DNA of 49,618 nt from Neobacillus jeddahensis (lineage in GTDB: Bacteria > Bacillota > Bacilli > Bacillales > Cytobacillaceae). Every line of letters begins with the position of its first letter. Position 1 is the first letter of the stretch. The stretch is taken from positions 1-49,618 of the forward strand of contig NZ_CCAS010000034.1 in the NCBI RefSeq assembly GCF_000612625.1, written 5' to 3'. The translations under genes and the position numbers were made by a program. Positions 31,993-39,841 of this stretch are shown here, piece by piece. The notes beneath the pieces were generated by a model that worked only from the letters and a program-made list of their open reading frames with translations, searched no databases and had not been told where the DNA came from.

Positions 31993-32037
31993 TTGAAAAA
32001 GTTTCGTGGGAAAAGGCGTTATTTTCGTAATTTATAG
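31993..32037 (+). pseudogene. truncated gene head (14 codons)
   Basis: AGGAGGGA precedes TTG and MKKFRGKRRYFRNL, then TAG. The very basic start resembles N-termini of a conserved Bacillus protein family of unknown function, here cut after 14 codons. It is one of several such stubs in the island. Bases 32038-32175 hold no other gene. Confidence 0.45.
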
Positions 32038-32175
32038 GGAGTTGTAGTAGAGAGAAGAAGCAAAAGAACAAGGATATGAATAGTACTACTCATTGAAAGA
32101 TAATTATGTAATAATGTGTAATATATAGGGATTTTATGGTATATTTCAATTATCCATAACATACAGGGGGTTATT

Positions 32176-32757
32176 ATGAAAAGGACGATTACATATGTTA
32201 TATTTTCATTGGTAATTTTATCATTAGTAATATTCGTAGTTGTTTCGACTAGTGCAAAATCAAAAGCAGATACTAAAGTACAAGATTCTAAGGTTTCCCA
32301 GCAATACATAGTAAGCAAAGAAGAACTAAAAAAGGCTGAAAAAGCTATTGGAGCCATTAAAGATGAGAAATCTTTGAATTTAAAAATGATGGAAATGGCT
32401 TTTCAAAAAGTTTCATTTAAAGGGGAAGATAATTTTAATGTCCCAGGTACCATTGTTCTTGAACGAATCCAAGTTACCAAAGAAAATATTCAGTATTTGA
32501 AGAATAATTTAAGTGTAGTAAGTGGTGAAAAGAAACAGCAATATGAATCTATCCTAAATAAGTGGTATAACGGTAATTTTAATTCAATAACTGATGATTT
32601 TAGAAATATTCGAATTCTACTTTTAGGAAAAGAAAATATGAATATGAGTAGTGATATCATGAATCCAACTAAGAAAACATCTATCGATGAAAAAACATAT
32701 ATTCTGAAATTTTTCGGACAGAATGGGCTTAATCTTAATAATTTAGAGTGGAAGTAA
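32176..32757 (+). CDS. membrane-anchored or secreted protein of unknown function
   Basis: A 193-residue protein with an N-terminal hydrophobic helix (about 5-24, TYVIFSLVILSLVIFVVVST) and a basic n-region, then a helical, Lys-rich extracytoplasmic domain (EELKKAEKAIGAIKDEKS, EKKQQYESILNKWYNGN). There is no lipobox Cys. The ribosome binding site AGGGGG is good. The composition resembles small Bacillus exported proteins of the DUF6241 kind, but I cannot confirm it. Intact and AT-rich, so probably island cargo. Confidence 0.65.
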   Translation: MKRTITYVIFSLVILSLVIFVVVSTSAKSKADTKVQDSKVSQQYIVSKEELKKAEKAIGAIKDEKSLNLKMMEMAFQKVSFKGEDNFNVPGTIVLERIQVTKENIQYLKNNLSVVSGEKKQQYESILNKWYNGNFNSITDDFRNIRILLLGKENMNMSSDIMNPTKKTSIDEKTYILKFFGQNGLNLNNLEWK

Positions 32758-33049
32758 ACTTCGAGAAAAAGCTGAGGGTCTTTGTAGTTTTTTCCTTTTA
32801 CTGTCCCAAAAATCCTGAGATCAGTCCATGTTGAATTTTAAATAACGAGTCAGAATTATCTAGGAAATGAAATGAATCATTTACACCTTTCAAAACAGTC
32901 ACGAAATAATGGACATATGGTTAAAATAATGGTTATTCGTTCCGCTTCTTTGTAACAGAAATGATGGCCAATTCGGATATCAAGCTGCTCGCGATCAATG
33001 AGATTGCCCCAGACCCGGCCAACATTACCGATGACAGTCACTGTCATCC
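32758..33049. other. degraded stretch without intact gene
   Basis: No intact gene. A plus-strand fragment MMANSDIKLLAINEIAPDP (near 32964-33020) has host-like GC content and reads like protein, but I cannot assign it. It runs into the ABC transporter fragment that follows. Confidence 0.3.
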
Positions 33050-33130
33050 TGGCGCAGGCAAATCGGCTATGTTTCACAGGAAAGTCCGATCATTGCCGGG
33101 ACGATTCGTGATAATATTTGTTTTGCATGG
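33050..33130 (+). pseudogene. fragment of an ABC exporter ATPase domain
   Basis: [20 protein letters not shown] followed by DNICF is the Q-loop region of an ABC exporter nucleotide-binding domain (usual form R-x-x-I-G-x-V-x-Q-E-x-x-L-F/I-x-G-T-I-x-x-N-I). Only about 27 codons remain, with no Walker motifs. It is GC-richer than its surroundings and so looks like debris from a chromosomal gene. Confidence 0.65.
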
Positions 33131-33144
33131 TTAACGCGACAAAT

Positions 33145-33190
33145 AAAAAACGCCTATTCCCTTTCGTATCAAGGGGTTTGGGCGTTTTTT
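33145..33190 (+). terminator. bidirectional terminator hairpin
   Basis: AAAAACGCC/GGGCGTTTTT outer arms with an inner CCCTT/AAGGG stem, T-rich on both exits. It lies 20 nt past the end of the small minus-strand gene. Confidence 0.8.
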
Positions 33191-33209
33191 CATTATTAAT
33201 ACTTTCGGG

Positions 33210-33350
33210 TTAATTTATATTTTTGCATTTATCGCTGCGAGCCGCTCTTGGTTTCATTGGTTTTATAATTTTGTTTTCCGGATATTTCTTTTCAACTTTA
33301 TTATCTTTAAACTTTTTTTGTTCATTGAATAATGGATTAATATACTCCAT
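33210..33350 (-). CDS. 46-residue basic protein
   Basis: AAGGAGGGGTAGGGA lies directly before ATG, and the frame encodes MEYINPLFNEQKKFKDNKVE, then KKYPENKIIKPMKPRAARSD and a short tail with one Cys. It is very basic and probably disordered. The terminator at 33145-33190 lies just downstream. A strong ribosome binding site and terminator support a real small gene. No family recognised. Confidence 0.55.
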   Translation of the reverse strand: MEYINPLFNEQKKFKDNKVEKKYPENKIIKPMKPRAARSDKCKNIN

Positions 33351-33490
33351 TCCCTACCCCTCCTTATTAAAAAATCACTAATATCGTATGGTTACAATTC
33401 CTCTTTTCCACTTTTACTAGATATATATAAGGGAAGGACAAGTATTAACTTATTTCTGTATATTTTTATAGTTTACCGTCAATAATTGAT

Positions 33491-33832
33491 TTAAGGAGAA
33501 TATGGGAAGGGAGAAATAATCATGTTTGGCAAAAATCGGACTGAAAAAAATTGATTAAGAAGATCCAAAAGGCAAGTAAAAAGGCTAAGCACGGCTACAA
33601 GGAAATCTACATTGTTTTCGTTCTTTTGAAATGCTGCTACAGCCTCTTGGCTAAATTCATATTCCTCATCGTGTGAAACTTTACCATTAGATAAGTTCCT
33701 TTCAGCATTAGCAATAAGAGACTCCCCTTCTTCCACTTTTACTTCTTTTCCATCTTTGAAAAAAGAATAGACAAACAATCCCCCTATGAATAAAACGGAA
33801 TACACAATGCATGTAATAATAATTTTATTCAT
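33491..33832 (-). pseudogene. truncated single-pass membrane protein
   Basis: From ATG 33832, behind AAAGG, the frame gives MNKIIITCIVYSVLFIGGLF (membrane helix), then an acidic segment (EEGESLIANAERNLSNGKVS, EFSQEAVAAF). From about 33618 it runs into unrelated sequence shared with the plus-strand stub at 33522, so the C-terminal 40 codons are probably not original. I read it as a gene cut by a deletion junction. Confidence 0.45.
33522..33616 (+). pseudogene. truncated and frameshifted gene head
   Basis: A GGGAGAAATAATC leader precedes ATG. With one nt removed from an A run the frame reads MFGKNRTEKKLIKKIQKASK and KAKHGYKEIYIV, then stops at the junction with the minus-strand fragment. A 5' gene stub. 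Confidence 0.4.
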
Positions 33833-33917
33833 TTGTATACACCTTTCTTCCAATAAACCTTTTAATAATTGGCTATGTTATACGACAATGTTGTTTTTTT
33901 ATTGCTTCATTCAAAGA

Positions 33918-34223
33918 TTAATCGTGAACCTGTAAACTCAACAAAAATATGCCGTGAGTTGCTTTTAAAATATATTCCTCCGAAGAACATGTGTAATAGC
34001 GATTGGAATTCACCTCAACCAAATAAACCTCATCAGGGTTCCCATTTATTTCTTTTATTATATTTTGAATCAAGAGTTCTTTTGGAGATTGATCATGTAA
34101 TTCATAGTCTTTTGGAATTTTCCCAAACCAGTATGTTTCACTATCAGGAAATTCAGTCAGAAGATCTGTTTGCCATTCATTTAGTTTTGTTAATTTTACC
34201 TGATCACCGCTACTTAACTTCAT
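33918..34223 (-). CDS. hypothetical protein, possibly truncated
   Basis: A 101-residue frame from ATG 34223: MKLSSGDQVKLTKLNEWQTD, TYWFGKIPKDYELHDQSPKE, then YLVEVNSNRYYTCSSEEYIL. The composition is protein-like, soluble and alpha/beta. The ribosome binding site is poor, and the start codon lies only 20 nt from the IS1182 transposase frame, so the 5' end may be close to an insertion junction. No family recognised; one Cys only. Confidence 0.5.
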   Translation of the reverse strand: MKLSSGDQVKLTKLNEWQTDLLTEFPDSETYWFGKIPKDYELHDQSPKELLIQNIIKEINGNPDEVYLVEVNSNRYYTCSSEEYILKATHGIFLLSLQVHD

Positions 34224-34243
34224 AAAGTATCAAATTTTAACGG

Positions 34244-35702
34244 GTGGGTACCATGATACAAAATCAACAATCAATAGTGTTTAGTCAATATATGGGTATT
34301 TATGATTTAGTTGTTCCGAAAGATAATCTTTTACGTAAAATTAACGATCTGGTCGATTTCTCATTTATTTACGACGAACTAAAGGATAACTATTGCCATA
34401 ATAATGGTCGAAATGCAATCGACCCTATTCGTTTGTACAAATATTTATTGTTAAAAACTATTTATGACTTGTCTGATGTTGACATTGTTGATCGTTCAAT
34501 ATACGACATGTCTTTTAAGTATTTTCTTAATATGGCTCCGGAGGAGCCTGTAATTGAGCCAAGCTCTTTAACCAAGTTTCGAAAACTTCGTTTAAAAGTT
34601 GTAAACCTGTTGGACATGCTTATCAATAAAACCGTTGAAATTGCCATCGAGCAAGAAATCTTCAAAAGTAAATCCATTATCGTGGATGCCACCCATACGA
34701 AAGCCCGATACAACCAAATGTCACCAAAAGAAATACTTATGGACGGTTCTAAGAAGCTGAGAAAAGCTATTTATCAAATTGATGAATCTATGAAAATTAA
34801 GTTCCCTGACAAAAATACAGCCGATGTTTTAGAAGATGAAATCGATTATTGCCAGAAACTAATTGACGTAATTGAAAAGGAAGAAAATCTTATTCAGTAT
34901 CCGAAGGTACAGGGACAGTTAAACCTTCTAAAAGAAACAGTTACCGACGATATCGGACATTTGCAGAGCTCTGAAGATAAGGATGCAAAAGTAGGTCATA
35001 AAACTGCTGATTCATCTTTTTTTGGATATAAGACCCATATTGCAATGAGCGAAGAAAGAATTATTACAGCTACTACAGTTACGACAGGAGAAAAAAATGA
35101 CGGAAAGCAATTAGAAACACTTATTGAAAAAAGTATTAAAGCTGGGATGAAAGTTGAAACTGTAATTGGTGATGCAGCCTATTCTGAAAAAGGTAATATC
35201 GAATATACAAAAGAGAATGAAATAGAATTAGTAGCCAAGTTAAACCCTTCTGTAATGCAAGGTTTTCGAAAAAAGAAGATGAATTTGAGTTCAATAAAGA
35301 TGCTGGAATGTATGTTTGTAAAGATGGGCATATGGCAATAAGGAAACTCGACAGGGGACAAAAGGGGTAGCTACCAATCAAGTTAATACCTATTATTTTG
35401 ATGTAAAAAAATGTGAAATATGTCCATTTAAAGCTGGATGTTATAAAGAAGGTGCCAAAAGTAAGAGCTATTCTGTAAGTATCAAATCAAATGTACATAC
35501 AGAACAAATAAAATTTCAAGAAAGTGAATATTTTAAGGAAAAATCAAAGGAACGATATAAAATTGAAGCCAAAAATAGCGAATTAAAATACAGACAAGGG
35601 TATGATGTTGCGGAATCCTCGGGTCTAATTGGTATGGAATTGCAAGGTGCCATGGCAAAATTTGCAGTAAACCTAAAAAGAATATTGAAACTAATGGATT
35701 AA
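34244..35702 (+). pseudogene. IS1182-family transposase with two frameshifts
   Basis: The first frame (to about 35270) encodes YMGIYDLVVPKDNLLRKIND, the DUF772 region (NGRNAIDPIRLYKYLLLKTI), IIVDATHTKARYN with the first catalytic Asp, GYKTHIAMSEERIITATTVT and VIGDAAYSEKGN with the second Asp. A slip in an A run moves to EFEFNKDAGMYVCKDGHMAI, and a second shift near 35350 to TKGVATNQVNTYYFDVKKCE, ICPFKAGCYKEG, KSKERYKIEAKNSELK (third acidic residue) and LKRILKLMD. This is the usual full length of the family, so the element is recent but inactivated. Terminal inverted repeats were not resolved by eye. Confidence 0.88.
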
Positions 35703-35731
35703 AATAAGGGGAATTAAGGCTTCATTTGGAT

Positions 35732-35783
35732 TAAAAAAGACGACTTAAAATTCAATTTTGGAATTTTAGAGTCGTCTTTTTTT
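35732..35783. terminator. bidirectional terminator right of IS1182
   Basis: AGACGACT plus AAAATTC pairs with GAATTTT plus AGTCGTCT, with one unpaired base on each side, flanked by A and T runs. It separates IS1182 from the minus-strand gene. Confidence 0.85.
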
Positions 35784-35857
35784 GTAAACTATTCAGTTCT
35801 TCAGAAAAATCGAAAGATTTTCAGTGGCCTCCCCGAAGGGACTTTATTTTTTATTTA

Positions 35858-36211
35858 TTAGCGAATGAACATACTTCCCACACAAGTTTGCATTAAACTA
35901 GTATACCCAGTCCAACCATCATACAAGTAAGCAACAACACGTAAATTGCGGTCACCAGCTGTAGAATAATTGGTGAATTGTACGCTTCTTGAGCCGCCAC
36001 CTTGAGCATTTCCAGCTTGGATAGTTTCAATTGTAACCCATGCTTCATTAGAATTGACTTCTTGAACTGCTAATTTTACGTTTACATTACTATCTTTTGA
36101 AGATTGAAATGTAGCGTAAATGTTGTAATTGTCTTGAGAAGTGGTTAAATAAACCGTTTCCCCTGCATAAGCAAAATTACTGTTGAGTTTAAATGAGTTT
36201 GATGTTGACAT
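35858..36211 (-). CDS. beta-rich protein of unknown function
   Basis: A 117-residue protein, beta-strand-rich and low in Lys: MSTSNSFKLNSNFAYAGETV, YLTTSQDNYNIYATFQSS, GGGSRSVQFTNYSTAGDRNL, ending VGSMFIR. The composition resembles a beta-sandwich such as a carbohydrate-binding or phage-tail fold. There is no signal peptide. A perfect AGGAGGAAT precedes ATG. The 5' leader is long and AT-rich. It lies between IS1182 and ISL3 remnants and is intact. I cannot name it. Confidence 0.65.
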   Translation of the reverse strand: MSTSNSFKLNSNFAYAGETVYLTTSQDNYNIYATFQSSKDSNVNVKLAVQEVNSNEAWVTIETIQAGNAQGGGSRSVQFTNYSTAGDRNLRVVAYLYDGWTGYTSLMQTCVGSMFIR

Positions 36212-36565
36212 AATAAAATTCCTCCTGAATATAATGTTGTTTTTTAAAGCAAAGAGACTAAAAGTCCCTCGGCTTTATTACCGATTAATGAATTTACTGG
36301 AAAAAATAAATTTATCTTACAAATTCATTTAACTTCCTTCCTTTCTTACTAAATTAGTATTTTTTGATGTACATTCATTAAAGAGGATTAAGGATAGTAT
36401 TTTACAACCTAACTAAAAAGTTTTTTAACTATAGGGTTTTGTGTTCAAAACGGAGGGAGGTTTTAACTGGAGCAGACTTTTGTAACCGTCAGATAACTTT
36501 GGTTCTTACGAGGATTTGGTGAGAGCCTTTTTTAATGCTAGATTGATATAATTAAAAGAAAAGGA
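36212..36565. other. AT-rich leader and ISL3 left end
   Basis: No gene. The hairpin-like GGTTCTTACG...GTGAGAGCC followed by TTTTTT (about 36502-36536) resembles the terminal repeat of ISL3-type elements and lies 35 nt before the transposase start. Confidence 0.4.
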
Positions 36566-37663
36566 GTGATGAGCATTTTGTCCTCTATTCCTTGGTCCTC
36601 CCCAGATCCTGATTTAGAACTGATGCAAATTTATCCTACAAATGAATCCTTACTAATAACGCTAAAAGGCAATCGAACCTCTTCCACTTGCCCTTCCTGC
36701 TCAAAGAAAAGTTCCCGCATCCATAGTCACTATACACGTAAAGTACAGGATCTCCCCATAGGTGAAAAATCTTGTGAACTGTTAATACTTTCAAGAAGAT
36801 GGTTTTGTGATAACCCAGATTGCACCGTCAAAATTTTTACTGAGCGATTCGATTGGCTCTCATCAAATGGTAGACGAACTAAAAGGACAGAAGAAGTTTT
36901 ACGTAAGATGGCTTTTTCAACAAGTTGTCTCTCGGCTGAAAGATTAGCCAAGTCAGCTCATATCCCAGTGAGCCATGATACGCTATTAGATTTGATACAC
37001 CAGACTGTTATTGAATCAGAAGTGTCTCCCTTTCGTGGGTCTTGATGACTTCGCATTTTGCAAAGGTCATACTTACGGTACACTCGTTTGTGATCTCCAA
37101 TCCAAAGCCCCCTTAGCGCTCTTACCAAATCGTTTACCTCAAACTGTTACTAGTTGGCTAAAGAAGTATCCGTTTATTGAACTCGTTAGTCGAGATGGTT
37201 TTACAGGTTTCCGCCAAGTAATTAAAGATGCAAGCAATACAATTATCCAGATTTATGATCGATGGCATTTTATTAAGAATGCCAAAAATCAGCTTGATTC
37301 CTTTCTTGCCACTCTTGTGCCTGCTTCAATCAAATGGAGCATCCCTGTATCACATCCCACAGAAATCCCATTAACTCGAGCAGAACAATCACCAAGAATC
37401 GCCAAGCTAAAAAGTGGGAGCTTATTTAGGAGATTCAACTTGCACATATCAAAGGTAAAAATATTTCCAGACTTGCCAAAGAGTATGATTTGGATAGAAG
37501 AACAATCTATCAATATTTAAAGATGAAGGAGCCTCCAATATTTCATCGTTTCCGAAATAGACCAACGAAGTATTTTGACCAAATTATTAAGCTTGAGCAA
37601 GAAGGAAATACAGTAAAAGAAATATACTCTTCTATTCAAAATCAAGGCTATACTGGCACTTAA
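36566..37663 (+). pseudogene. ISL3-family transposase with frameshifts
   Basis: The N-terminal frame has the ISL3 zinc finger (TSSTCPSCSKKSSRIHSHYT), RKVQDLPIGEKS, RRWFCDNPDC and the helix-turn-helix ERLAKSAHIPVSHDTLL. A shift near 37020 leads to the catalytic domain: FVGLDDFAFCKGHTYGTLVC (DDF Asp), VSRDGFTGFRQVIKDAS (second Asp) and IIQIYDRWHFIKNAKNQL. Another shift near 37400 leads to NISRLAKEYDLDRRTIYQYL and a helix-turn-helix tail ending GYTGT. The second half of the catalytic domain is partly missing. Inactive remnant. Confidence 0.85.
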
Positions 37664-37793
37664 TCATTAGTAAAAGCAATAGAAAAGGGTCAATTAGTAG
37701 AAAGATTATTTTTGAAAAAAATCATGTTAAAGGTTGTGAAAGTTGAATGATAGATTTCTTTATTAGTAAAGAGTAATAAGGGGGATAAATCCT

Positions 37794-37917
37794 ATGGCAT
37801 TTTACTCAAACTGAACGAAAAAACTATATTGCACAACTTATAGACCCATCAATAAGTCCTAAAAAATAATGGGATTTTGAAAAACCAACTAGATTAGAAT
37901 CAAATACAGAGATATAA
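37794..37917 (+). pseudogene. degraded small gene upstream of the sigma cassette
   Basis: AAGGGGGATAAATCCT precedes ATGGCATTT. With one T removed the frame reads FTQTERKNYIAQLIDPSISP, KK, then past a stop WDFEKPTRLESNTEI. It has protein-like composition but two defects. No family recognised. The rest of 37664-38064 holds only the hairpin at 37984. Confidence 0.35.
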
Positions 37918-37983
37918 TCCCTGTATAACATTACCAATTATTACATGGATTTGAGATTAACATTCTAGAAATATCAATAAGTT

Positions 37984-38009
37984 ATGACTATTCTATTAGT
38001 CATTTTTTT
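37984..38009 (+). terminator. terminator or attenuator just before the sigma gene
   Basis: ATGACTA/TAGTCAT (7 bp, 6-nt loop) followed by seven T lies 56 nt before the sigma-factor start. Either it shields the cassette from upstream transcription or it attenuates its leader; its own promoter would have to lie in 38010-38050. Confidence 0.7.
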
Positions 38010-38064
38010 ACACCCCAAAAGGGAACATACATTCCTATTTATTGGTCGAAGGAGGAAATATACA

Positions 38065-38673
38065 TTGGGGAATTTCGAGGAAACTGATTATTATAGTAAG
38101 AAGTATGAGGACTATATTAGCAATAACGAGGCATTTTTTAACAATAAATTGATACAAGGATTTTTAAAAAATAAAGAAAATCAAAGTTTATTAATGGATA
38201 CGATTTGTCATCCATCAGAGAATAATAGAAACCTTTTAGACAAGACCTTTAAAAACTTTTACTTCAATATTAGGTTTACTTCCTATATCTCTACAGCTCT
38301 CTATTTTAATACCATAAACTTTGATAAAAGACATAGAAAAATACAAAAACGTCATCCGTTAATAGTAGACAAACCCATTGGGGATTCCGAAGTTGAGACT
38401 TTTAAGGAACAGATATGTGATGAGAAAGCAGAGATAAAATTAGATACCATACTTCAAAGCAAAAATATAAAGGACTATTTAGGAGATCCGGCACTTTATG
38501 AAGCTGTAAAAACATTAACTGAGAAGCAAATTGAAATTTTAAATCTCGCCTATATACATGGATTGTCTGATACAGAAATTGGTATTAAGTTAAAAAAATC
38601 ACAACAAACAATATCCAAAACTCATAAAAAGGCCATTCGAATTATTAGTAATTATTTGACAAAAAAGGAGTGA
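38065..38673 (+). CDS. SigO (YvrI)-like sigma factor, region 4 subunit
   Basis: A 202-residue sigma-70-type protein. The C-terminal 55 residues are a region 4 helix-turn-helix: LTEKQIEILNLAYIHGLSDT, EIGIKLKKSQQTISKTHKKA. The N-terminal part is helical and does not show a normal region 2. B. subtilis SigO (YvrI, 206 residues) has the same size and layout and needs RsoA as a separate region 2 subunit; a YvrJ-like and an RsoA-like gene follow here. The start is TTG 38065 behind AGGAGG; the longer frame from 37984 starts inside a terminator hairpin. UviA-type sigma factors are the alternative assignment. Intact in an otherwise decayed island. Confidence 0.78.
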   Translation: MGNFEETDYYSKKYEDYISNNEAFFNNKLIQGFLKNKENQSLLMDTICHPSENNRNLLDKTFKNFYFNIRFTSYISTALYFNTINFDKRHRKIQKRHPLIVDKPIGDSEVETFKEQICDEKAEIKLDTILQSKNIKDYLGDPALYEAVKTLTEKQIEILNLAYIHGLSDTEIGIKLKKSQQTISKTHKKAIRIISNYLTKKE

Positions 38674-38678
38674 AGAAC

Positions 38679-38843
38679 ATGACTACGGTTGACATGTCTC
38701 AATGGATTACCATTTTAGGTAACTTTGGTTTCCCTATTGCGATAACTATTTATTTATTTGGTCGGTTTGAAAAGAAAATTGATAAATTAGAAATGGCAAT
38801 TACAGAACTAGGAGAAATCATCAAAGATAGCAGAAAGGGATGA
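38679..38843 (+). CDS. YvrJ-family small membrane protein
   Basis: A 54-residue protein missed by simple length filters. AAGGAG lies 8-9 nt before ATG 38679. It has one membrane helix (about 9-26, WITILGNFGFPIAITIYLF) followed by an amphipathic tail (GRFEKKIDKLEMAITELGEI). This is the YvrJ pattern; yvrJ belongs to the SigO-RsoA locus in B. subtilis. It starts 5 nt after the sigma gene and its stop overlaps the next start (ATGA), so the three genes are one operon. YvrJ function is unknown. Confidence 0.8.
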   Translation: MTTVDMSQWITILGNFGFPIAITIYLFGRFEKKIDKLEMAITELGEIIKDSRKG

Positions 38844-39100
38844 GCAGCGTGGATGTTTCATTATATGATTTAGTAAAAAAATCAAAACACAACAAACGAG
38901 CAATGAAGGAACTAATTGATTTATTTGAGCCTAAGTTAAAAAAATCACTATCCCTTACACAGTATGGTCAAAGGGAAGATTTAGAACAAGAATTGAAATG
39001 TACATTAATCAAATCTGTCCAAAGATATAATGTGGATACTATTCCGGGTTTTTGGGAATTAAAAGAGCAATTTGAGAATTTAAAAATAGTTTTAAATTGA
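38840..39100 (+). CDS. RsoA-like co-sigma factor (region 2 subunit)
   Basis: An 86-residue protein with SLYDLVKKSKHNKRAMKELI, DLFEPKLKKSL and GQREDLEQELKCTLIKSVQ, the pattern of the HTH_16/region 2-like domain of RsoA (79 residues in B. subtilis). RsoA contacts core RNA polymerase and the -10 element while SigO supplies region 4. The start ATG overlaps the yvrJ stop. GTG 38849 is an alternative with better spacing to AAAGGG. Last gene of the cassette; no oxdC or yvrL homologue follows, so the target gene is not obvious. Confidence 0.75.
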   Translation: MSSVDVSLYDLVKKSKHNKRAMKELIDLFEPKLKKSLSLTQYGQREDLEQELKCTLIKSVQRYNVDTIPGFWELKEQFENLKIVLN

Positions 39101-39247
39101 GTAGGATGTATAAGTTACCAGCAAATAAAGTGTCTTTAGATAAAATATTCTATTGAACGAACACAAGCAAAACTGACAACAAGTTAGTCTTCAACCATAA
39201 CGAGAAACAAATCTCCCTGACATTCTTGTATTAAGAGGAACCTGATC

Positions 39248-39418
39248 GTGGGACAGCTTATTAATATGTGGAATATCTACGTAAAGTCGGTGAGGGAAAA
39301 GCTAACCCGCGAGCGAGTGATGGCCAGGGTTGAGGAAGAAGCCAAACCTGTCTTATGGAAAAAGGATGAATGGGTCGCTGATTACAAGCGAATTCGTGTG
39401 ATGGGGATCAAGGCGTAA
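39248..39418 (+). CDS. 56-residue protein of unknown function at the right island border
   Basis: GAGGAACC precedes GTG 39248 and the frame encodes MGQLINMWNIYVKSVREKLT, RERVMARVEEEAKPVLWKKD, then EWVADYKRIRVMGIKA. It is basic and helical, with GC content and codon use like the backbone rather than the island. A long terminator hairpin follows. It may be a complete small gene or the 3' part of a larger chromosomal gene cut by the island. No family recognised. Bases 39101-39247 hold nothing else. Confidence 0.45.
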   Translation: MGQLINMWNIYVKSVREKLTRERVMARVEEEAKPVLWKKDEWVADYKRIRVMGIKA

Positions 39419-39431
39419 CGAGCATGCCAGG

Positions 39432-39477
39432 AAAAAGACAAAGACCGTCATGGCTACCATGACGGTTTTTGTCTTTG
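39432..39477. terminator. strong bidirectional terminator
   Basis: A 20-bp stem (39434-39453 with 39457-39476, one mismatch) with a CTA loop, flanked by A-rich and T-rich ends, ends both the 56-residue plus-strand gene and the minus-strand gene. Confidence 0.88.
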
Positions 39478-39499
39478 TATGTGGAAGGAGGGGAGCTCC

Positions 39500-39718
39500 T
39501 TACCGCTTTTTCTTTTTCGAATTGTCGACGACAAACTTGCTGACAGTGACCTTCTCCAACACTACGTGCACATGTACCGTGGTGTCATCGATCTGCTTGA
39601 CACTAGTCACCTTTCCTTTTTTGCCCTTAATCCGCACATCTGCTCCAACGGCCGGAACACTACGAAGCAGCTGCGTTAATAATACAGCCTTGTCATCGAG
39701 AAAATGAACAGTAAACAT
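39500..39718 (-). CDS. small KOW-like protein of unknown function
   Basis: A 72-residue protein starting MFTVHFLDDKAVLLTQLLRS. Its middle, VGADVRIKGKKGKVTSVKQI, resembles a small SH3/KOW beta-barrel, and it ends in a basic tail (DNSKKKKR). The ATG at 39718 has GGTGAG upstream; the longer frame from 39757 contains that site. Upstream lies aminopeptidase P on the same strand. Function unknown; a nucleic-acid or ribosome role is only a guess from the fold pattern. Confidence 0.6.
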   Translation of the reverse strand: MFTVHFLDDKAVLLTQLLRSVPAVGADVRIKGKKGKVTSVKQIDDTTVHVHVVLEKVTVSKFVVDNSKKKKR

Positions 39719-39841
39719 ATCGGTCTCACCTATTTCATTGGAGTGTGGTACAGGCAAAAAGACTCAGATTGCACCCTCCTATAAAATATTTCCGCCCCGG
39801 TGGTTTTAGACCAAAATGCCGCTGAACTCCGAAAAATCTCC

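Noticed and set aside
32877..33077. 66-codon minus-strand ORF
   Set aside because: It is antisense to the ABC exporter fragment and lacks a ribosome binding site.
25040..39420. Functional prophage or integrative conjugative element
   Set aside because: Only a broken integrase C-terminus is present; no structural, replication, conjugation or excision genes were seen.
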